A DNA stretch of 64,000 nucleotides. Origin: Odiellus spinosus (lineage: Eukaryota > Arthropoda > Arachnida > Opiliones > Phalangiidae). The notes under the pieces are model-generated. The model was given only the letters and a program-made list of their open reading frames with translations, did not search any database and was not told the origin of the DNA. Below, in pieces: positions 1-11,022 of this stretch. The stretch lies in the NCBI GenBank assembly GCA_963920705.1, contig OY987232.1:4467200-4531199 (forward strand). Direction: 5' to 3'. Each line of letters begins with the position of its first letter. The stretch's first letter is position 1. The translations under genes were made by a program, and so were the position numbers.

Positions 1-202
1 AGGCTATGAACGACACGAGTTAAAACTTGTGGCCGCTCTTCGTGCCCTTACCCTTACATTATAGAAAAATTGAGCCGGGAAACAACTTTAACTCCCCCCC
101 TCTAATGTGTAAACAGGTGTTAACAAGATTGTCAAGCCCATAGGAAAGCCGCACCGCGTATGGTATAATGCAAAAGTAGGAAATTGCCTTTATGAAAATT
201 AC

Positions 203-571
203 GAAACTTTTACATTTTTCAAACGAAACTTTTTGATTTTTCAAACGAAACTTTTTCATTTTTCAAACGAAACTTTTTCATTTTTCAAACGAAACTTTTT
301 CATTTTTCAAACGAAACTTTTTCATTTTTCAAACGAAACTTTTTCATTTTTCAAACGAAACTTTTTCATTTTTCAAACGAAACTTTTTCATTTTTCAAAC
401 GAAACTTTTTCTTTTTTCAAACGAAACTTTTTCTTTTTTCAAACGAAACTTTTTCATTTTTCAAACGAAACTTTTTCATTTTTCAAACGAAACTTTTTCA
501 TTTTTCAAACGAAACTTTTTCATTTTTCAAACGAAACTTTTTCATTTTTCAAACCAAACTTTTTCATTTTT
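203..571. repeat. 22-bp minisatellite, about 16-17 copies
   Basis: Head-to-tail copies of a 22 bp unit (CATTTTTCAAACGAAACTTTTT), almost invariant apart from a few A/T and A/C changes. Because 22 is not a multiple of three, the array reads through all frames and creates an artificial open frame on the plus strand with a 22-residue period rich in F, K and N. It is a simple tandem array; there are no spacers, so it is not CRISPR-like. Confidence 0.95.
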
Positions 572-580
572 AACGGCATC

Positions 581-745
581 CTATATGTTTTTTTTTTTTT
601 TTTTTTTAAGTTTGGCATCCTCCATATTTTTTTAAAGTTTGGCATCCTCCATGTTTTTTATGTTTGGCATCCTCTATGTTTTTTTTTTAAGTTTGGCATC
701 CTCCATGTTTTTTTAAAGCTTGGCATCCTCCATGTTTTTAAAGTT
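581..745. repeat. Degenerate tandem repeat with GGCATCCTCCATG core
   Basis: Six copies of a GGCATCCTMYATG core separated by T-rich stretches of variable length (units of about 25-35 bp). It follows the 22-bp array directly, so two unrelated minisatellites lie side by side. Confidence 0.85.
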
Positions 746-840
746 TTTTAGGGATTGATTGGCTTAGACATACGCGACTTCTTGTTTCTTGGTTTAAAAA
801 TAATTTAATATATATAGAAGTTCTGGCAAGTTCTAGTCAT

Positions 841-928
841 AGTGCCGTGGCCGAGCGGGTAAAGCCGTCAAATGTATACCATTATAACATAAAAATGATA
901 ATTCAGGTTCGATTCCTGGCGGGGGCCG
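841..928 (+). pseudogene. tRNA-like sequence with intact pol III A and B boxes (tRNA pseudogene or SINE head)
   Basis: TGGCCGAGCGGG matches the internal A box and GGTTCGATTCC is a perfect B box, with Ser/Leu-tRNA-like spacing. The T arm folds (CAGG/CCTG) and the D stem folds (GCC/GCC region), but no anticodon stem can be formed between them and the acceptor strands do not pair. An A-rich stretch follows immediately, and a 17 bp direct duplication (CGATGCAAATGAGGAGA twice, about 954-987) lies just beyond. This fits a tRNA-derived SINE head or a decayed tRNA gene better than a working tRNA. Confidence 0.6.
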
Positions 929-987
929 AAAAAAATTAAAAAAAAATGTAACTCGATGCAAATGAGGAGACGATGCAAATGAGGAGA

Positions 988-1833
988 CTAATGAATATCA
1001 TTAATTTTCTTAGTTAAATTAATGTAATTAACATTTATATTAAGGCTATTTATGCGTTATTTGTGGTTTAACCTACGCGATTACGCATTTTTCTACTCGA
1101 TGACGTTTTTTGTCATTTCTGGAGACATCTGACTTCAGACAGCACGTAAGAGCCTACACCTTCGGTGCGGCTAAAAAGCGAGTAAGGTCTATTTTCGCCT
1201 ACTGTTCTATTCCCCCCCCCCCCCGCTATAGACATCTTGCGTTTATTTTGACCCCCTCGCCCCTCCAAAGGAGCTAAGCAACCTACAGATAGTACAGAAT
1301 CAGCCAAGCAAAGTGGGATGAAACATGGGTATGCGATCATCATTCCCCTTTACAGGTCTGATTCAATGGGTTCCCTACCCCTTTTTTGAAACTATTCCTG
1401 CCCCCTTCTAAACTATTTACATCGCTCTTAGGAGTTTTATTTTCCATTTTCTCATGGATATTTTCTCTGGCTACATTTCCGACTCGGTTTGGAAATGCGC
1501 CTGTCTGGGGGAGGGGAGATTGAAAGGGTTTTTGTTACAATATTATACGCAATTAGGGGTCAAATCCAAAAATAGTCTAAACGTTAATCCTTGATAAAAT
1601 ATTTTAAAAACTAATTTTTAATGATATCGGTCCCAATTGTTTACAGGTTTAGTACTTTTAATAATTCAGGGGAATATCTCAATAATGAAATTTTTAACAC
1701 TTCGGGCGGTATTTTTAATGAAAATACCGAAAATTCTTCCCAGGAAAGAAATAATTCTTACAACTTTCTGTAGGAAGTAATTTTCCAAAGAAAAATATTT
1801 TAAGGATTTTTATACATGATCTATTTCGAAAAA
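988..1833. other. Non-coding stretch, no gene recognised
   Basis: AT-rich DNA with a C homopolymer near 1212. A short block at 1250-1378 is related to one at about 55555-55612: the segment 1338-1378 is the reverse complement of 55570-55612 with a few mismatches. It is probably a relic of an inverted-repeat element. No protein-like frame was found. Confidence 0.5.
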
Positions 1834-2016
1834 TAGCGCCACGAAGTTCACGAACTAAAATAAATGGTAAAGATCTCATTTTGTCTTGAGGATGTCCAAA
1901 TAATTTAAGGGCGCTGAGTACCCTGTTAATAGCGCCACGAAGTTCACGAACTAAAATAAATGGTAAATTGTCTTGAGGATGTCCAAATAATTTAAGGGCG
2001 CTGAGTACCCTGTTAA
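1834..2016. repeat. Tandem duplication, 96 bp unit
   Basis: Two copies starting TAGCGCCACGAAGTTCACGA at 1834 and 1930. The first copy carries 10-12 extra bases (around AGATCTCATTTT) that the second lacks. Otherwise they are practically identical, indicating a recent local duplication. Confidence 0.9.
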
Positions 2017-2339
2017 CCGCTCGGAGGAGAGGGGAAATTTAAGCTCTGTTATGACTTCAAAGACAATTGAGGGAGGGGCGGTAATGTTTACAAATCCGCA
2101 AGCCACCTGTGCCTTTTCGCCCAGTGGGGGCGGTGAAAAAACAGAAAAGCTGTTACTACTATTGAGGTATAGCGCCCTTCCCCCCAAACGTTCTTGTTGG
2201 CTTACTTAATCTTTGCTTTATGCAAGGTTCCAACCAATTTTAAACCCCACCCCTCTTTCCTACCCCAAAAAAGCCTATTCTGATCATAATGAGTCCCTTT
2301 CGTTGGCTAAAACACCTGGGACGTTTATTACCCCTCAAA

Positions 2340-3790
2340 CGATACTACTCTATTTTACGATTTTAAAGGAGTAATTTCACAAAATAAGACTTTTTACCTA
2401 AAGGGGAGGGATAGGGTACTATATTGTATTTGCATGTAGTAGTTTTTCCGTGGAAAATACAAAGCAAAAATTACGATATTTTCGTTTCCACGAATCATAA
2501 AAATAAATTCGTACTTTTTTGGCTTTGGTATTTAAAATTTTAGATTTGCCGTCAGTTGCAATTACTTAATAATATAGTTAGAAAATTTAGACTACGTATA
2601 CATATGAAAATATAATTATTTCCCGTATTAGCAACCTGTGTTCCCAAGAGTTACATTACCTGTAAATAAAACTGTAATATTGCTTTGTGGCTTGGCTCAA
2701 GGATACTCTGAAGTTTCAATGTACTTCCTCAATGTTTTTTTTTTTAATAGACTGCTGTATTTACAGTATTGTGTTGATATCGAGAGCCAATTTGTTTTTG
2801 AGAAATAGACACCCTTCTGTCTGCTATGATAGGGGTCTAAATCACTCATCCAATAAACAGTATGGTTAGATAATAATTATTTATCTATTCTCGGGCTCAT
2901 TCCATAACTTAAATATGTTGAATTTAAAATGAGCTAAACTGAAACCTACCATGTATATTTGCTTGAGCCCAATGTGAGCTGCAAGTAAAGTTTTGAGCTC
3001 GAATGGAGCTCTATACCCGAGCTTATTCAGATCTCCGGCACACAGCTATGGATAACAGCTTTATTTGGATTTACATTAACGACGAATAAATAAAGTTCTA
3101 CTCCATTTACTGTTTTTGTTGACCCTTGACACATATGAATGCTCTCAATATACAGTTTCCCAAGAGAGACGAAGCTGATGGATCACCCGAAATCGCGAAA
3201 GTTTTTCCCGAAATCGCGAAAGTTTTTCCCGAAATCGCGAAAGTTTTTCCCGAAATCGCGAAAATTTTTCAGTTACAGTATCACTGCTAATGAATCTTTC
3301 AGTTTTGAATTTTATAGCAATATTCCAGATTGATTTTCAAACCAATAATTAAGTTATTGACGAATAAACATTAAAAATAAGCAATTAATTTGCTCTTTTG
3401 GTTAGTTAGTGGTTTTTGAACTTAGAGCTTTAACAGAATAGTTTGGTGGTAAACAGTTCTTTGTTAATCTAATATTCCAATTGATCTATATCAAAATACA
3501 TTGGAAATAGAATGAGAAAAGTTTTACTCTCAAATTGGCAAAATAATTAAAACTTTATAAGAAAACACATAATAGCTGTCGAGCCTTGAGGAGAAATTTG
3601 GCTTTTTATCGTTGTTGCTAATGCGGGAAATAATTTTCTACTTTAGTTAATTTTTTACGTACTCTTTTTAAAAACAACATTCTAAATCATTTGAATACGT
3701 AATTGGACCAAGGTAACAAAAAATATGAAGAGACCTATTTTGTGAGATTACTCCTTCAAAATCTTAAATAAGTAAAAACATTTTGATTTT
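2340..3790. mobile_element. Eroded inverted-repeat DNA element
   Basis: Two separated blocks on the left, 2345-2395 (GGAGTAATTTCACAAAATA) and 2612-2637 (AATTATTTCCCGTATTAGCAAC), reappear as reverse complements in mirror order on the right at 3735-3790 and 3608-3640. That is what decayed long terminal inverted repeats look like. The interior has no recognisable transposase and includes a 21-bp tandem array at 3186-3269. Exact ends and a target duplication could not be fixed by eye. Confidence 0.5.
3186..3269. repeat. 21-bp tandem repeat, 4 copies
   Basis: Four consecutive copies of CCCGAAATCGCGAAAGTTTTT, the last with one G to A change. The unit is 21 bp, so the short plus-strand frame through it repeats seven residues; it is not evidence for a gene. 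Confidence 0.95.
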
Positions 3791-4355
3791 CACGCTAATC
3801 AGCCTCGTCCTTCGTAAACCAAACTCCGGCGAAGGCTGCCGCGGCCGCGCGGAAGTCGGCTAAGGCCCCTACCGTCCAAGTTTCAAGTTTTTAGAACATG
3901 GCCTACATTTTAATCATCCTGACCAGTGAGCACCATTCATTCAAAAGATTCTGAAAAAATTTTTTGATTAGTATTTATATTGTTAATTTATAGTTTAAAC
4001 ATAATTTAGAAACTTACAAACAATTCGAATTTCATTCGTGGTATCGTAGCCGCGTAATAAGAGCGCCGCTGCCAGACCGATTTCAAGAGTAAAACTTAAA
4101 ACGGAAAGAGAGAAAAAGCCGGTACAGCTGAGCTACCAAGACAGACGCGACAGAAAATGGAAAATTTAGCGAGACGCGTTAGCAGGCTACCGTTTTCATT
4201 ATGTTGTATGTCCAATTGAAGCCCCAGTCTAAGTTTTTGTACACACGTGACACATTTTATCCAATCATGGGACTTAGATGAAAAGGTCCATTTTTCAAAT
4301 ATTTTTCAAATTTACAAAAAAATTACTACATCTAGCGGTTGAAATCGTAACTAAA
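3791..4355. other. Non-coding stretch
   Basis: Contains a short GC-rich patch (about 3828-3880, GCCGCGGCCGCGCGG) and, at about 4126-4140 on the minus strand, a TGGTAGCTCAG A-box-like sequence without a clear B box. No coding frame is supported. Confidence 0.4.
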
Positions 4356-4356
4356 T

Positions 4357-5092
4357 CAAGCAGACACTCGCTTTAAAAGCAAACCGTTTCCGAATAAGAG
4401 TTTCACTAGACAAGAGAAACCTCTGATACTCATTCATTCGGATGTTGTTGGTCCAGTAGAACCTACATCGAAAGGGGGAAGCTCTAACTTCGTGACTTTT
4501 ATTGACGATTTCTCGAGGTATGCACAAGTCCATATGATCAGAAGCCGATGAAACCCTCCTTTGAAGTCTATTACTCCCGGGTCTTGTCTACCCCTCTCTG
4601 TATGGGTTATTCTCAAAAGGCGCGATCCGTACGCCTCTTAACGGTAGATGTTTTCGGAGCGGGAGCTCGTCGAGCGAATATCTCTAGTAGCCTTGGAGTT
4701 CGTCCAAAAAACGTCGTCGTTTGTGGAGAGAGAGAATTTCCAATTTACCGTAGACAGGGGGGATGAAGTAGGACCCCTTCTAACTCGTAAAATTGAGAAT
4801 TTTAACCATACAGAGAGGAGCTCTATATGGAACATTGGAGTAGTAGACTTCAAAGGAGGGTTTCTTCGGCTTCTGATATGATGCGAAGAAAGAATTAGGT
4901 AGACGATAAATTTGACTCGTATCGAAGAAGGGTGCAAAATTATCAAGGAGCAACTATCTCCGAAGTGATAATGGGGGTGAATACATGTCCAACTCATTCA
5001 AAGCCCTACTCGAGAATCATGGGATAGATAGACAGTTAACGATTCCAAAACGACCGGAGAGAGAAGAAAAACGTAAAAAAGCTGAGGTTTAA
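4357..5092 (+). pseudogene. Ty1/copia-type integrase fragment, interrupted
   Basis: Upstream piece 4357-4538 reads through the end of the GAG-pre-integrase region into the integrase core: a basic KPFPNKSFTR stretch, then LILIHSDVVGP with the first catalytic Asp, then NFVTFIDDFSRYAQVHM with the second conserved Asp motif. Downstream piece, about 4940-5092, reads LRSDNGGEYMSNSFKALLEN, the classic copia integrase block, and ends in a stop. Between them lies a 337 bp inverted-repeat insertion, and the rejoined frame near 4883-4940 also carries stops and shifts. No reverse transcriptase, protease or LTR was found nearby. It is a dead fragment of a copia retrotransposon. Confidence 0.88.
4539..4875. 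mobile_element. MITE inserted in the copia integrase, 7-bp target duplication
   Basis: Ends are CAGAAGCCGATGAAACCC and, reverse complemented, CAGAAGCCGAAGAAACCC. The terminal inverted repeats match for about 40 bp and weakly on to about 85 bp. ATATGAT flanks both sides (4532-4538 and 4876-4882), a clean 7 bp target duplication. There is no transposase inside, so it is non-autonomous. CAG...CTG ends suggest a hAT- or CACTA-like origin, but the 7 bp duplication leaves the superfamily open. Confidence 0.85.
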
Positions 5093-5273
5093 ACTGATTG
5101 GCTCCCAATTATCACGTGACACTACTTTTGCGGGAGTATTTCTCAAAGGGGAAAAAACGTGTGCCAAAATCTCGTCTAAGCTTGAAGGAGGAAGCTACAA
5201 GCTAAGATACGAAATCGTTAATATTAGCCACGGTACATTATGATATCTAAATTGGTAAATTACTTCATCTACA
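5093..5273. other. Probable intronic or intergenic spacer before the LACTB-like exon
   Basis: No coding frame seen. It ends in TTCATCTACAG directly before the first codons of the LACTB-like frame, which looks like a 3' splice site. Confidence 0.4.
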
Positions 5274-6437
5274 GGAATTGCAAGCAACGCGATAAAGCAG
5301 AGCCAACTATTAATACAACGCTCAAAAGACGCTTACGGAATCCCTGGAATGACTGTAGCCGTGAGCGTCGATGGAAAATTGACCTGGGCTGAAGCATTTG
5401 GATATTCGGACTTGGAAAACCAAGTACCGTGCCGAGCAGACACCATCATGAGAATTGCCAGCGTAAGCAAATCAATTACCGTCACAGCCGCTGCTAAACT
5501 CTGGGAAGAGGGAAAATTAAACATGGAAAAATCAATTCTCGAATATATAGAAGATTATCCACAGCCCAAATTCGATAGAACAAACGTCGTCATTACACCT
5601 AGACACCTCGTTTCAAATCTAAGTGGCATAAGGCATTACTCGAAACCGATTCTGGATGGTAAAGATGTTTTTCAAAACGAAGAGTTATATAACACGAAAC
5701 ATTACGAAAATGTGAGAGACGCCCTAAAGGTCTTTGATAATGAATCGTTATTGTTCAAACCTGGCGAGAAGTATTCTTATTCATCGCACGGTTTTAGCGT
5801 ACTAAGCGCCGTTATCGAAAACGCCGCGAAGGAATCGTTTCAAAACCATATGTCCAAAATGTTTGAAACGCTGGGATTGGAAAATACATCTTTCGATCTA
5901 AACGATTCTCTGACTTACGGTCGAGCGAGATATTACACGAAAAAGAATGGATCCATAGTTAATAGTCCGTATATTGACAGCTCGCTTTATTGGGCTGGAG
6001 GAGGTTTTCAATCAACAGCGGGAGATTTAGTTAAACTTTGAAACATCATGCTCTATTGCTACCAGGGTAAAGAAAATGGTTTTCTGAACGCAAATACGGT
6101 TGAAAAACTTTGGCAACCAACTGAACAGAGTCAATTAGTCAAGCAATATCCGTACGGCATGGGATGGGGTATAATTCCACGTAAATAAGCGTGTAATTTA
6201 TGTAAATTGCAAAAGTTTGCCGTTTTCCACGAAGGTTTAAATTCAGGGGCAGCTTGTGTACTTTTAATACAACCAAATGATAATACCAGTAATGACGAGG
6301 AAATTGTAAATAAAAGTCAAATGGCAGATACTCCACGAGGTATTGTAGTGGCAATTTTAACCAATTCTGATCAAAGTCCAATCCTAGGTGATTTAGCGGT
6401 AGGTATTGTGAAATGTTTTGATAAAGACACCGTGTAA
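5274..6437 (+). pseudogene. LACTB-like serine beta-lactamase-family protein, two in-frame stops
   Basis: One continuous frame resembles animal mitochondrial LACTB, a penicillin-binding-protein/beta-lactamase-fold serine protease-like enzyme. It starts after an AG that looks like a splice acceptor. Counted from the Met at 5349, the SxxK nucleophile motif is SVSK at residues 38-41, the region HLVSNLSGIRHY follows at 86-97, and a Tyr motif YSS lies at 144-146. The C-terminal part reads QKFAVFHEGLNSGAACVLLI, where HEG replaces the HTG-type triad of the family. The frame is stopped by TGA at 6039 (where a Gly is expected) and TAA at 6186, then runs on unbroken to 6435. The otherwise preserved frame suggests a recent pseudogene or two base errors. 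Confidence 0.85.
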
Positions 6438-7143
6438 ATTTTAACAAACAATTTATTTGGCCTTGAGCAAGGTTACTGTAGTGCTTGGCGTTTGGATAGT
6501 TACAATTTTTTGTTAATCTTATCGTTTCATAATATTATACTTTATCGTAATATTTAAATGTTAAATATTATTATGTATGTTAAATTTTTGGTTAACCGTT
6601 CATGTATTGGAAAAATTAAGACTAAAAGAATGAATAATATTTTATAATCAATTTAAAATTCCACTTTCACGAACACGAAAATGATGTAAAAACAAGCATT
6701 AGCCGAACACGTTTCCAATCCTGAAAATGTAACTGATTTCACAATTGTTATAAGTTTGCTATGATAGAAAAATATAATAAAATTAATGTACGCGAATCAT
6801 TAGATATACGAAAAACTCGAAAAAAAAAACAGTTGGTTCTCAATCGGGACGACGGTCCTGGGAGCTTCGTTAGCTACCTTTGGTATAAAAAAAACCTATA
6901 CACGCCCCTTTGAATCACGTGACGAAGTTGGTTTGGAGATAGATTTGTAACTCTAAAATTAAGAACTGATGTAGAGATCGGGGATTGGACAAAATAATCC
7001 ACCAATATCAGTTAATCAGATAATCATAAAAAAATAATCGGAAAATTATTCGCAATTACATTGGATTTATCATAGACTTCCCGTGGATAAATTATGAAAA
7101 AAAAAAATAATCAGAAATTTCTTGTCCAAACCCCGATCTCTAA
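6438..7143. other. AT-rich non-coding stretch
   Basis: Nothing protein-like seen on either strand. It leads into a hairpin-rich motif at 7144. Confidence 0.4.
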
Positions 7144-7179
7144 CTGATGATGCGCCTGTAAGACGCGAAACTAGTCGTC
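7144..7179 (+). ncRNA. Degenerate hammerhead-ribozyme-like motif
   Basis: CTGATGA (7144-7150) is followed by an imperfect stem (GCGCCT/AGACGC), then GAAAC (7167-7171) and GTC (7177-7179), in the order of a minimal type I hammerhead core. The stem II closing base and stem I do not pair well, so it is probably inactive. Such motifs occur at the ends of Penelope-like elements and retrozymes. Related motifs are at about 38618 and 41735. Confidence 0.35.
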
Positions 7180-7917
7180 ACTAACTGGAATGTTTGTGTT
7201 TTTAAAATTTTTGGCGTAATTAAAGTTGCACCTTTTTTAAGAAAACCTATTTATTATACGCAAGTAGTCACTGTAATTTTTCTTTTTTTTTTTGGAATTA
7301 TGGGTTCGTTCACCTGTGTCTAGGTCATAATAGAGAAAACCAAAAGGTCCAAGGCAAGTTGTCGAGGGTCAAAATAGCGAAACCAAAAAGCGAAAAATAT
7401 TTTATCGAAACGAACAAGAGCGAAAAATATTTTATCGAAAAGAACAAGAGCGAAAAATCAATTATTCCAAATAATATATCAGAGAAAGCGAGACTACAGT
7501 TTTCCAAATATGCGCTACTGCAATCGTAAAAAATTTAAACCAATTGGCAAAATGACAACATAAAAATTTAATATTTTGCCTTCAACACCTTTTTTAATAC
7601 ACCATGAATTAACAACACTCTATAGTATACATCAAAGTTAAACAAGTTGGGAAACCAAAATATTACCTCCCCGACAACGCTAACCTAACCCTACTTTAAA
7701 CAAAAGATGGATGCATGTAAAGAATTAGGAGTGAGTATATGGACCAGGGTGCTTTTGATTGCCCGTATTTTATTTCCCCTCTATGTTACAGTGTATAGCA
7801 ATTTTCTCACTATACTCAGAGTACTCAAATTTCCTATGACCTTATTTTATGTCAGGTCGTAGGATGAGCAGAGACACACACAATGAAATGTTTATATTAA
7901 ATGTAAATAAGTGATTA
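7180..7917. other. Non-coding stretch with a small tandem repeat
   Basis: Contains two copies of a 34 bp unit (GAGCGAAAAATATTTTATCG..., about 7389-7455). A segment at 7638-7690 (AACAAGTTGGGAAACC) also occurs at about 49730-49795 (inverted) and 50036-50085 (direct), so it is a dispersed repeat. Confidence 0.5.
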
Positions 7918-10200
7918 CAAATTCTAGCCACGATATTATTCTCCTTGGAGACTTTAACCACCCAGGCGTAAAATGGACTAGCTTGAACAACTGACATTGC
8001 TCCTACTACGTGAAACATAAGGCCGCAAACATTTTAGATTTTTCACATCTCTTGAACCTCAAGCAAATAAATACTAATACGAATTATTTTGGATCTATGT
8101 TTGGTAAACAACGACTGTTGCAAAGTTGATATTCCTGGCTTTAATCTAGTTAATCCCGATAAATACCGTCCAGCGCTTCAAGTACAGTTTACAGGAATTA
8201 CTGCACATATTTTGGATACCGAATCTACTTCGCGTTACAAATACAACGAAGGCGATTATCTTTCAATATATACATACTTGAGGGACTCTGACTGGAACCC
8301 TATCTTTACATCGCAAGATTTAAACCAAAATGTCCAATATCGTACAGACATGATTACCTACGCCATTGACATAAATACCCCAAAACTCCTGCGAGCAAAA
8401 ACAGACCTGAACAAAAATTCCCAATATGGTATTCCCGGGATTTAAAACAATGTCTTCGACGGAAGGCATACTATCACAAGAAATATCATCGATCAAAAAA
8501 CCCTGCGGACCTCGAGGCCTCTTCATCGCACCGCAAACAACTAAAAATCTCCTTAAGAGAGACAAAAAGAGCCACTGCATTGATATCAAGCTCCATGTGA
8601 AGAAAGATCTTAAGTTATTTTGGAATTATGTGGGCAAAAATCTTAAAAACCCAAAACACAAAATTGTTCTGCAAAAAAATGGTGATATATTAACTACAGC
8701 AAGTGATATATCTAAGGAATTCGGGGAAAGTTCTCACATATTGCTGAAGACAAGTCAGATCCCAACTTCATTTTTAAGCCGGAAAGTAAAATTAAGTGGG
8801 ATCTATCTGGAATTACAATAACCGAACAAGATGTTTCAGATGCCATTAATAAACTAAAACCAAAATTATGTTCGGGTCATGATCTTATACCGAATTTCAT
8901 AGTTAAAGGCTATGGTAAGATTCTGTCCCCAATCCTGCTGCACATATTCAATCTATCAATTAAAAGTGTTGTGTATCCTGAAGTATGGAAAACCGCCTTT
9001 GTGGCGCCCGTTTTTAAAAAAGGCTCTAAAGCCGATCCTCAAAACCACCGTCCCATCTCTCTTCTTTCTTCCCTCTGCCTAGTGTTTGACTATATAATAA
9101 ATAAATATCTGTACTCCTGGTTCTTGCCAAATATACCGGACTGCCAGCATGGCTTTGTGAAGGGCCGAACAGTGGAAACGAACTTATTATCTTTCCATAA
9201 CTACATTAAACCAGTCTTTGCTAATAAGGGTCAAGTGGACGTTGTTTATATTGATCTTTCCAAAGCTTTTGACCGTGTGTCCCACCAAATTCTCCTTAAA
9301 AAACTAAATTACTATGGTCTCACAGGAACCATTTATAAGTGGTTCGAAAATTACCTGGACGGCAGGATAAATATCATTAAGTGCAATAATATCATAAGTA
9401 GCGTCAGGTATCCAGTAAAATGTGGTGTCCCACAAGGATCTTCTATTGGACCCCTACTGTTCAATATTTACACCACTGATCTACCAGACTCGCTGAAACA
9501 CTCTAAGACAATACTATTTGCTGATGATAACAAGCTCTTTAGAATCGTCTCCAGCATCAGGGACAGTGAATTATTGCAGATTGACATTGTTGCTCTTGAC
9601 TCTTGGTGTAAATCTAACAATCTACAAATAAGTAACTCTAAAACGTCTGTAGTAAGGTATACCAGGAAGACAGCTCCCATAACTTACAATTACGAACAAA
9701 ATAAAGATATTTTAGCGCGAGAAACTAGCGTCAAAGATTTAGGCGTGACGTTTGATAGCGCACTGTTATTTAACCAGCATGTATCGCGAACGACATTAGC
9801 ATGTAGGAAAACGCTATACTGCTCCCTTAAAATATCAAAAACTCTTGACTCCTCGAATTGCTTTATAACTTTATATAAGTCCTTAGTAAAACCCAAAATG
9901 TTGTACGGTTGCCTAAACTACAATGATTCATGTAAAACTACTTTGAAAACACTAGAAAAGGTACAAAAAAAAATTGTTTACCTTTATCAAAAGAATTTCA
10001 AAAATAATAATATTTACTCTTACGACTCTGTCCTTTTGGCCTTAAATTTGCAACCCATTAAGCAACTCTTAAAAAAAAGCGATACCATATTTTTAAACAG
10101 ACTTTTAAACGGTAAACTCCTATGCAAAGATCTATCTAATAAAATATCATATAACTTAGTAAAAACAGATTTTCGGAAAAAACGCAGATTTTTATAAAGA
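7918..10200 (+). pseudogene. Non-LTR retrotransposon (LINE), 5'-truncated, endonuclease end plus reverse transcriptase
   Basis: The left part reads ILLGDFNHPGVKW, the EEP endonuclease motif. A frame at 8089-8445 holds the endonuclease C-terminus and linker (DKYRPAL; YLRDSDWNPIF). The main frame, 8971-10197 (408 codons), is the reverse transcriptase. It has the fingers block (AFVAPVFKKGS; NHRPISLLSS), the VVYIDLSKAFDRVSH block with the first catalytic Asp, GVPQGSSIGPLLFNIY, and the active site LFADDNKLF, followed by a thumb region. Frame changes near 8430 and 8820-8970 break it. Block wording is closest to Jockey/CR1-type LINEs; clade uncertain. The 3' end is displaced to 14033-14182 by a DNA transposon. 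Confidence 0.88.
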
Positions 10201-10279
10201 ACTATTATAACTCCCCATTGGAACGTATTTTTAATAATTTTAAAAATATTAAAGCAAAATTTGACTTTCCAAATATAAA

Positions 10280-11022
10280 TTTAAAGAACAACAGCAACTC
10301 CCCATAAGAGTCTGGGTCCACGTAATGTTAAAATTTTTCGTCTCTTTTATGATAAATTCGTATTATATTATTAAAATAGGGTAGTTGGGGGATAATTTAA
10401 AGCTAAAATTCGAGCTCACAACTGTAAATTTTGGGAATTACAACGAATGGAAGGTTTCTTCCATAATGTAAAGAATAGGAAGAATCTATGACTTCCGTGC
10501 CGGATATGAAAGCCTTCCCCCACACGAAAATCTTGAACGGTTATTATTTTAGATTCATAATTATGTTAGGAAAATATTAGGAAAGAATTATTTTGTAACT
10601 GCCACGGGTATAGTGCTGGCGGCAAAATGAAATTCGTATATTTTTGGTCTACTATGCCTCGAAATCCTCGAAAACGCCTGTAGAAGTGTTCCACTTGTCA
10701 AGCATTCATGCAGTAGGCTTTTGCTAGCTTTACAGGGGCCGTGCAAAGACTATATAGCTTACTTGAATAGTCTTTGGTGTATAAGAAACTCGAAAAATAA
10801 ATAGAGAAATCATACCAATTAGAAGATACTGGAGTAGTATCTTTAATTTTTATTTCATATTAAACAAAACACACTTGTATAAAACGGACAAATTATTCAT
10901 TTAACGCTAAGGTTTTCTACGTTTAACGTATGTCTGGTAGTTCAAGCTCAGTGGCATCTTCACACACTACACGCAATTTTGACTGGTACCAACTGCCTCG
11001 ATCTTCATGGCGACGATAACCA
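10280..11022. repeat. Left terminal inverted repeat of ISL2EU-like copy 1
   Basis: Holds the outer end, the 3' UTR and the last 32 codons (from Gly719) of the minus-strand transposase. The same sequence recurs inverted at 13291-14032 and, with a 14 bp deletion, at the right end of copy 2 (22470-23192). Confidence 0.9.

Noticed and set aside
203..571. CRISPR-like regular repeat array
   Set aside because: Units are contiguous with no spacers, and the surrounding DNA is eukaryotic.
233..751. 172-codon plus-strand frame rich in F, K and N
   Set aside because: It is produced by the 22-bp array; the residue period equals the repeat length and no stop occurs because the unit lacks one in any frame.
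841..928. Functional tRNA-Ser or tRNA-Leu gene
   Set aside because: The acceptor strands do not pair and no anticodon stem can be drawn.
4548..4997. Overlapping short frames on both strands
   Set aside because: They lie inside or across the MITE; the inverted repeats give mirror-image frames.
8426..8821. 131-codon frame as a separate gene
   Set aside because: It sits between the endonuclease and reverse transcriptase parts of the LINE and competes with a LINE-like reading (linker region) in another frame.
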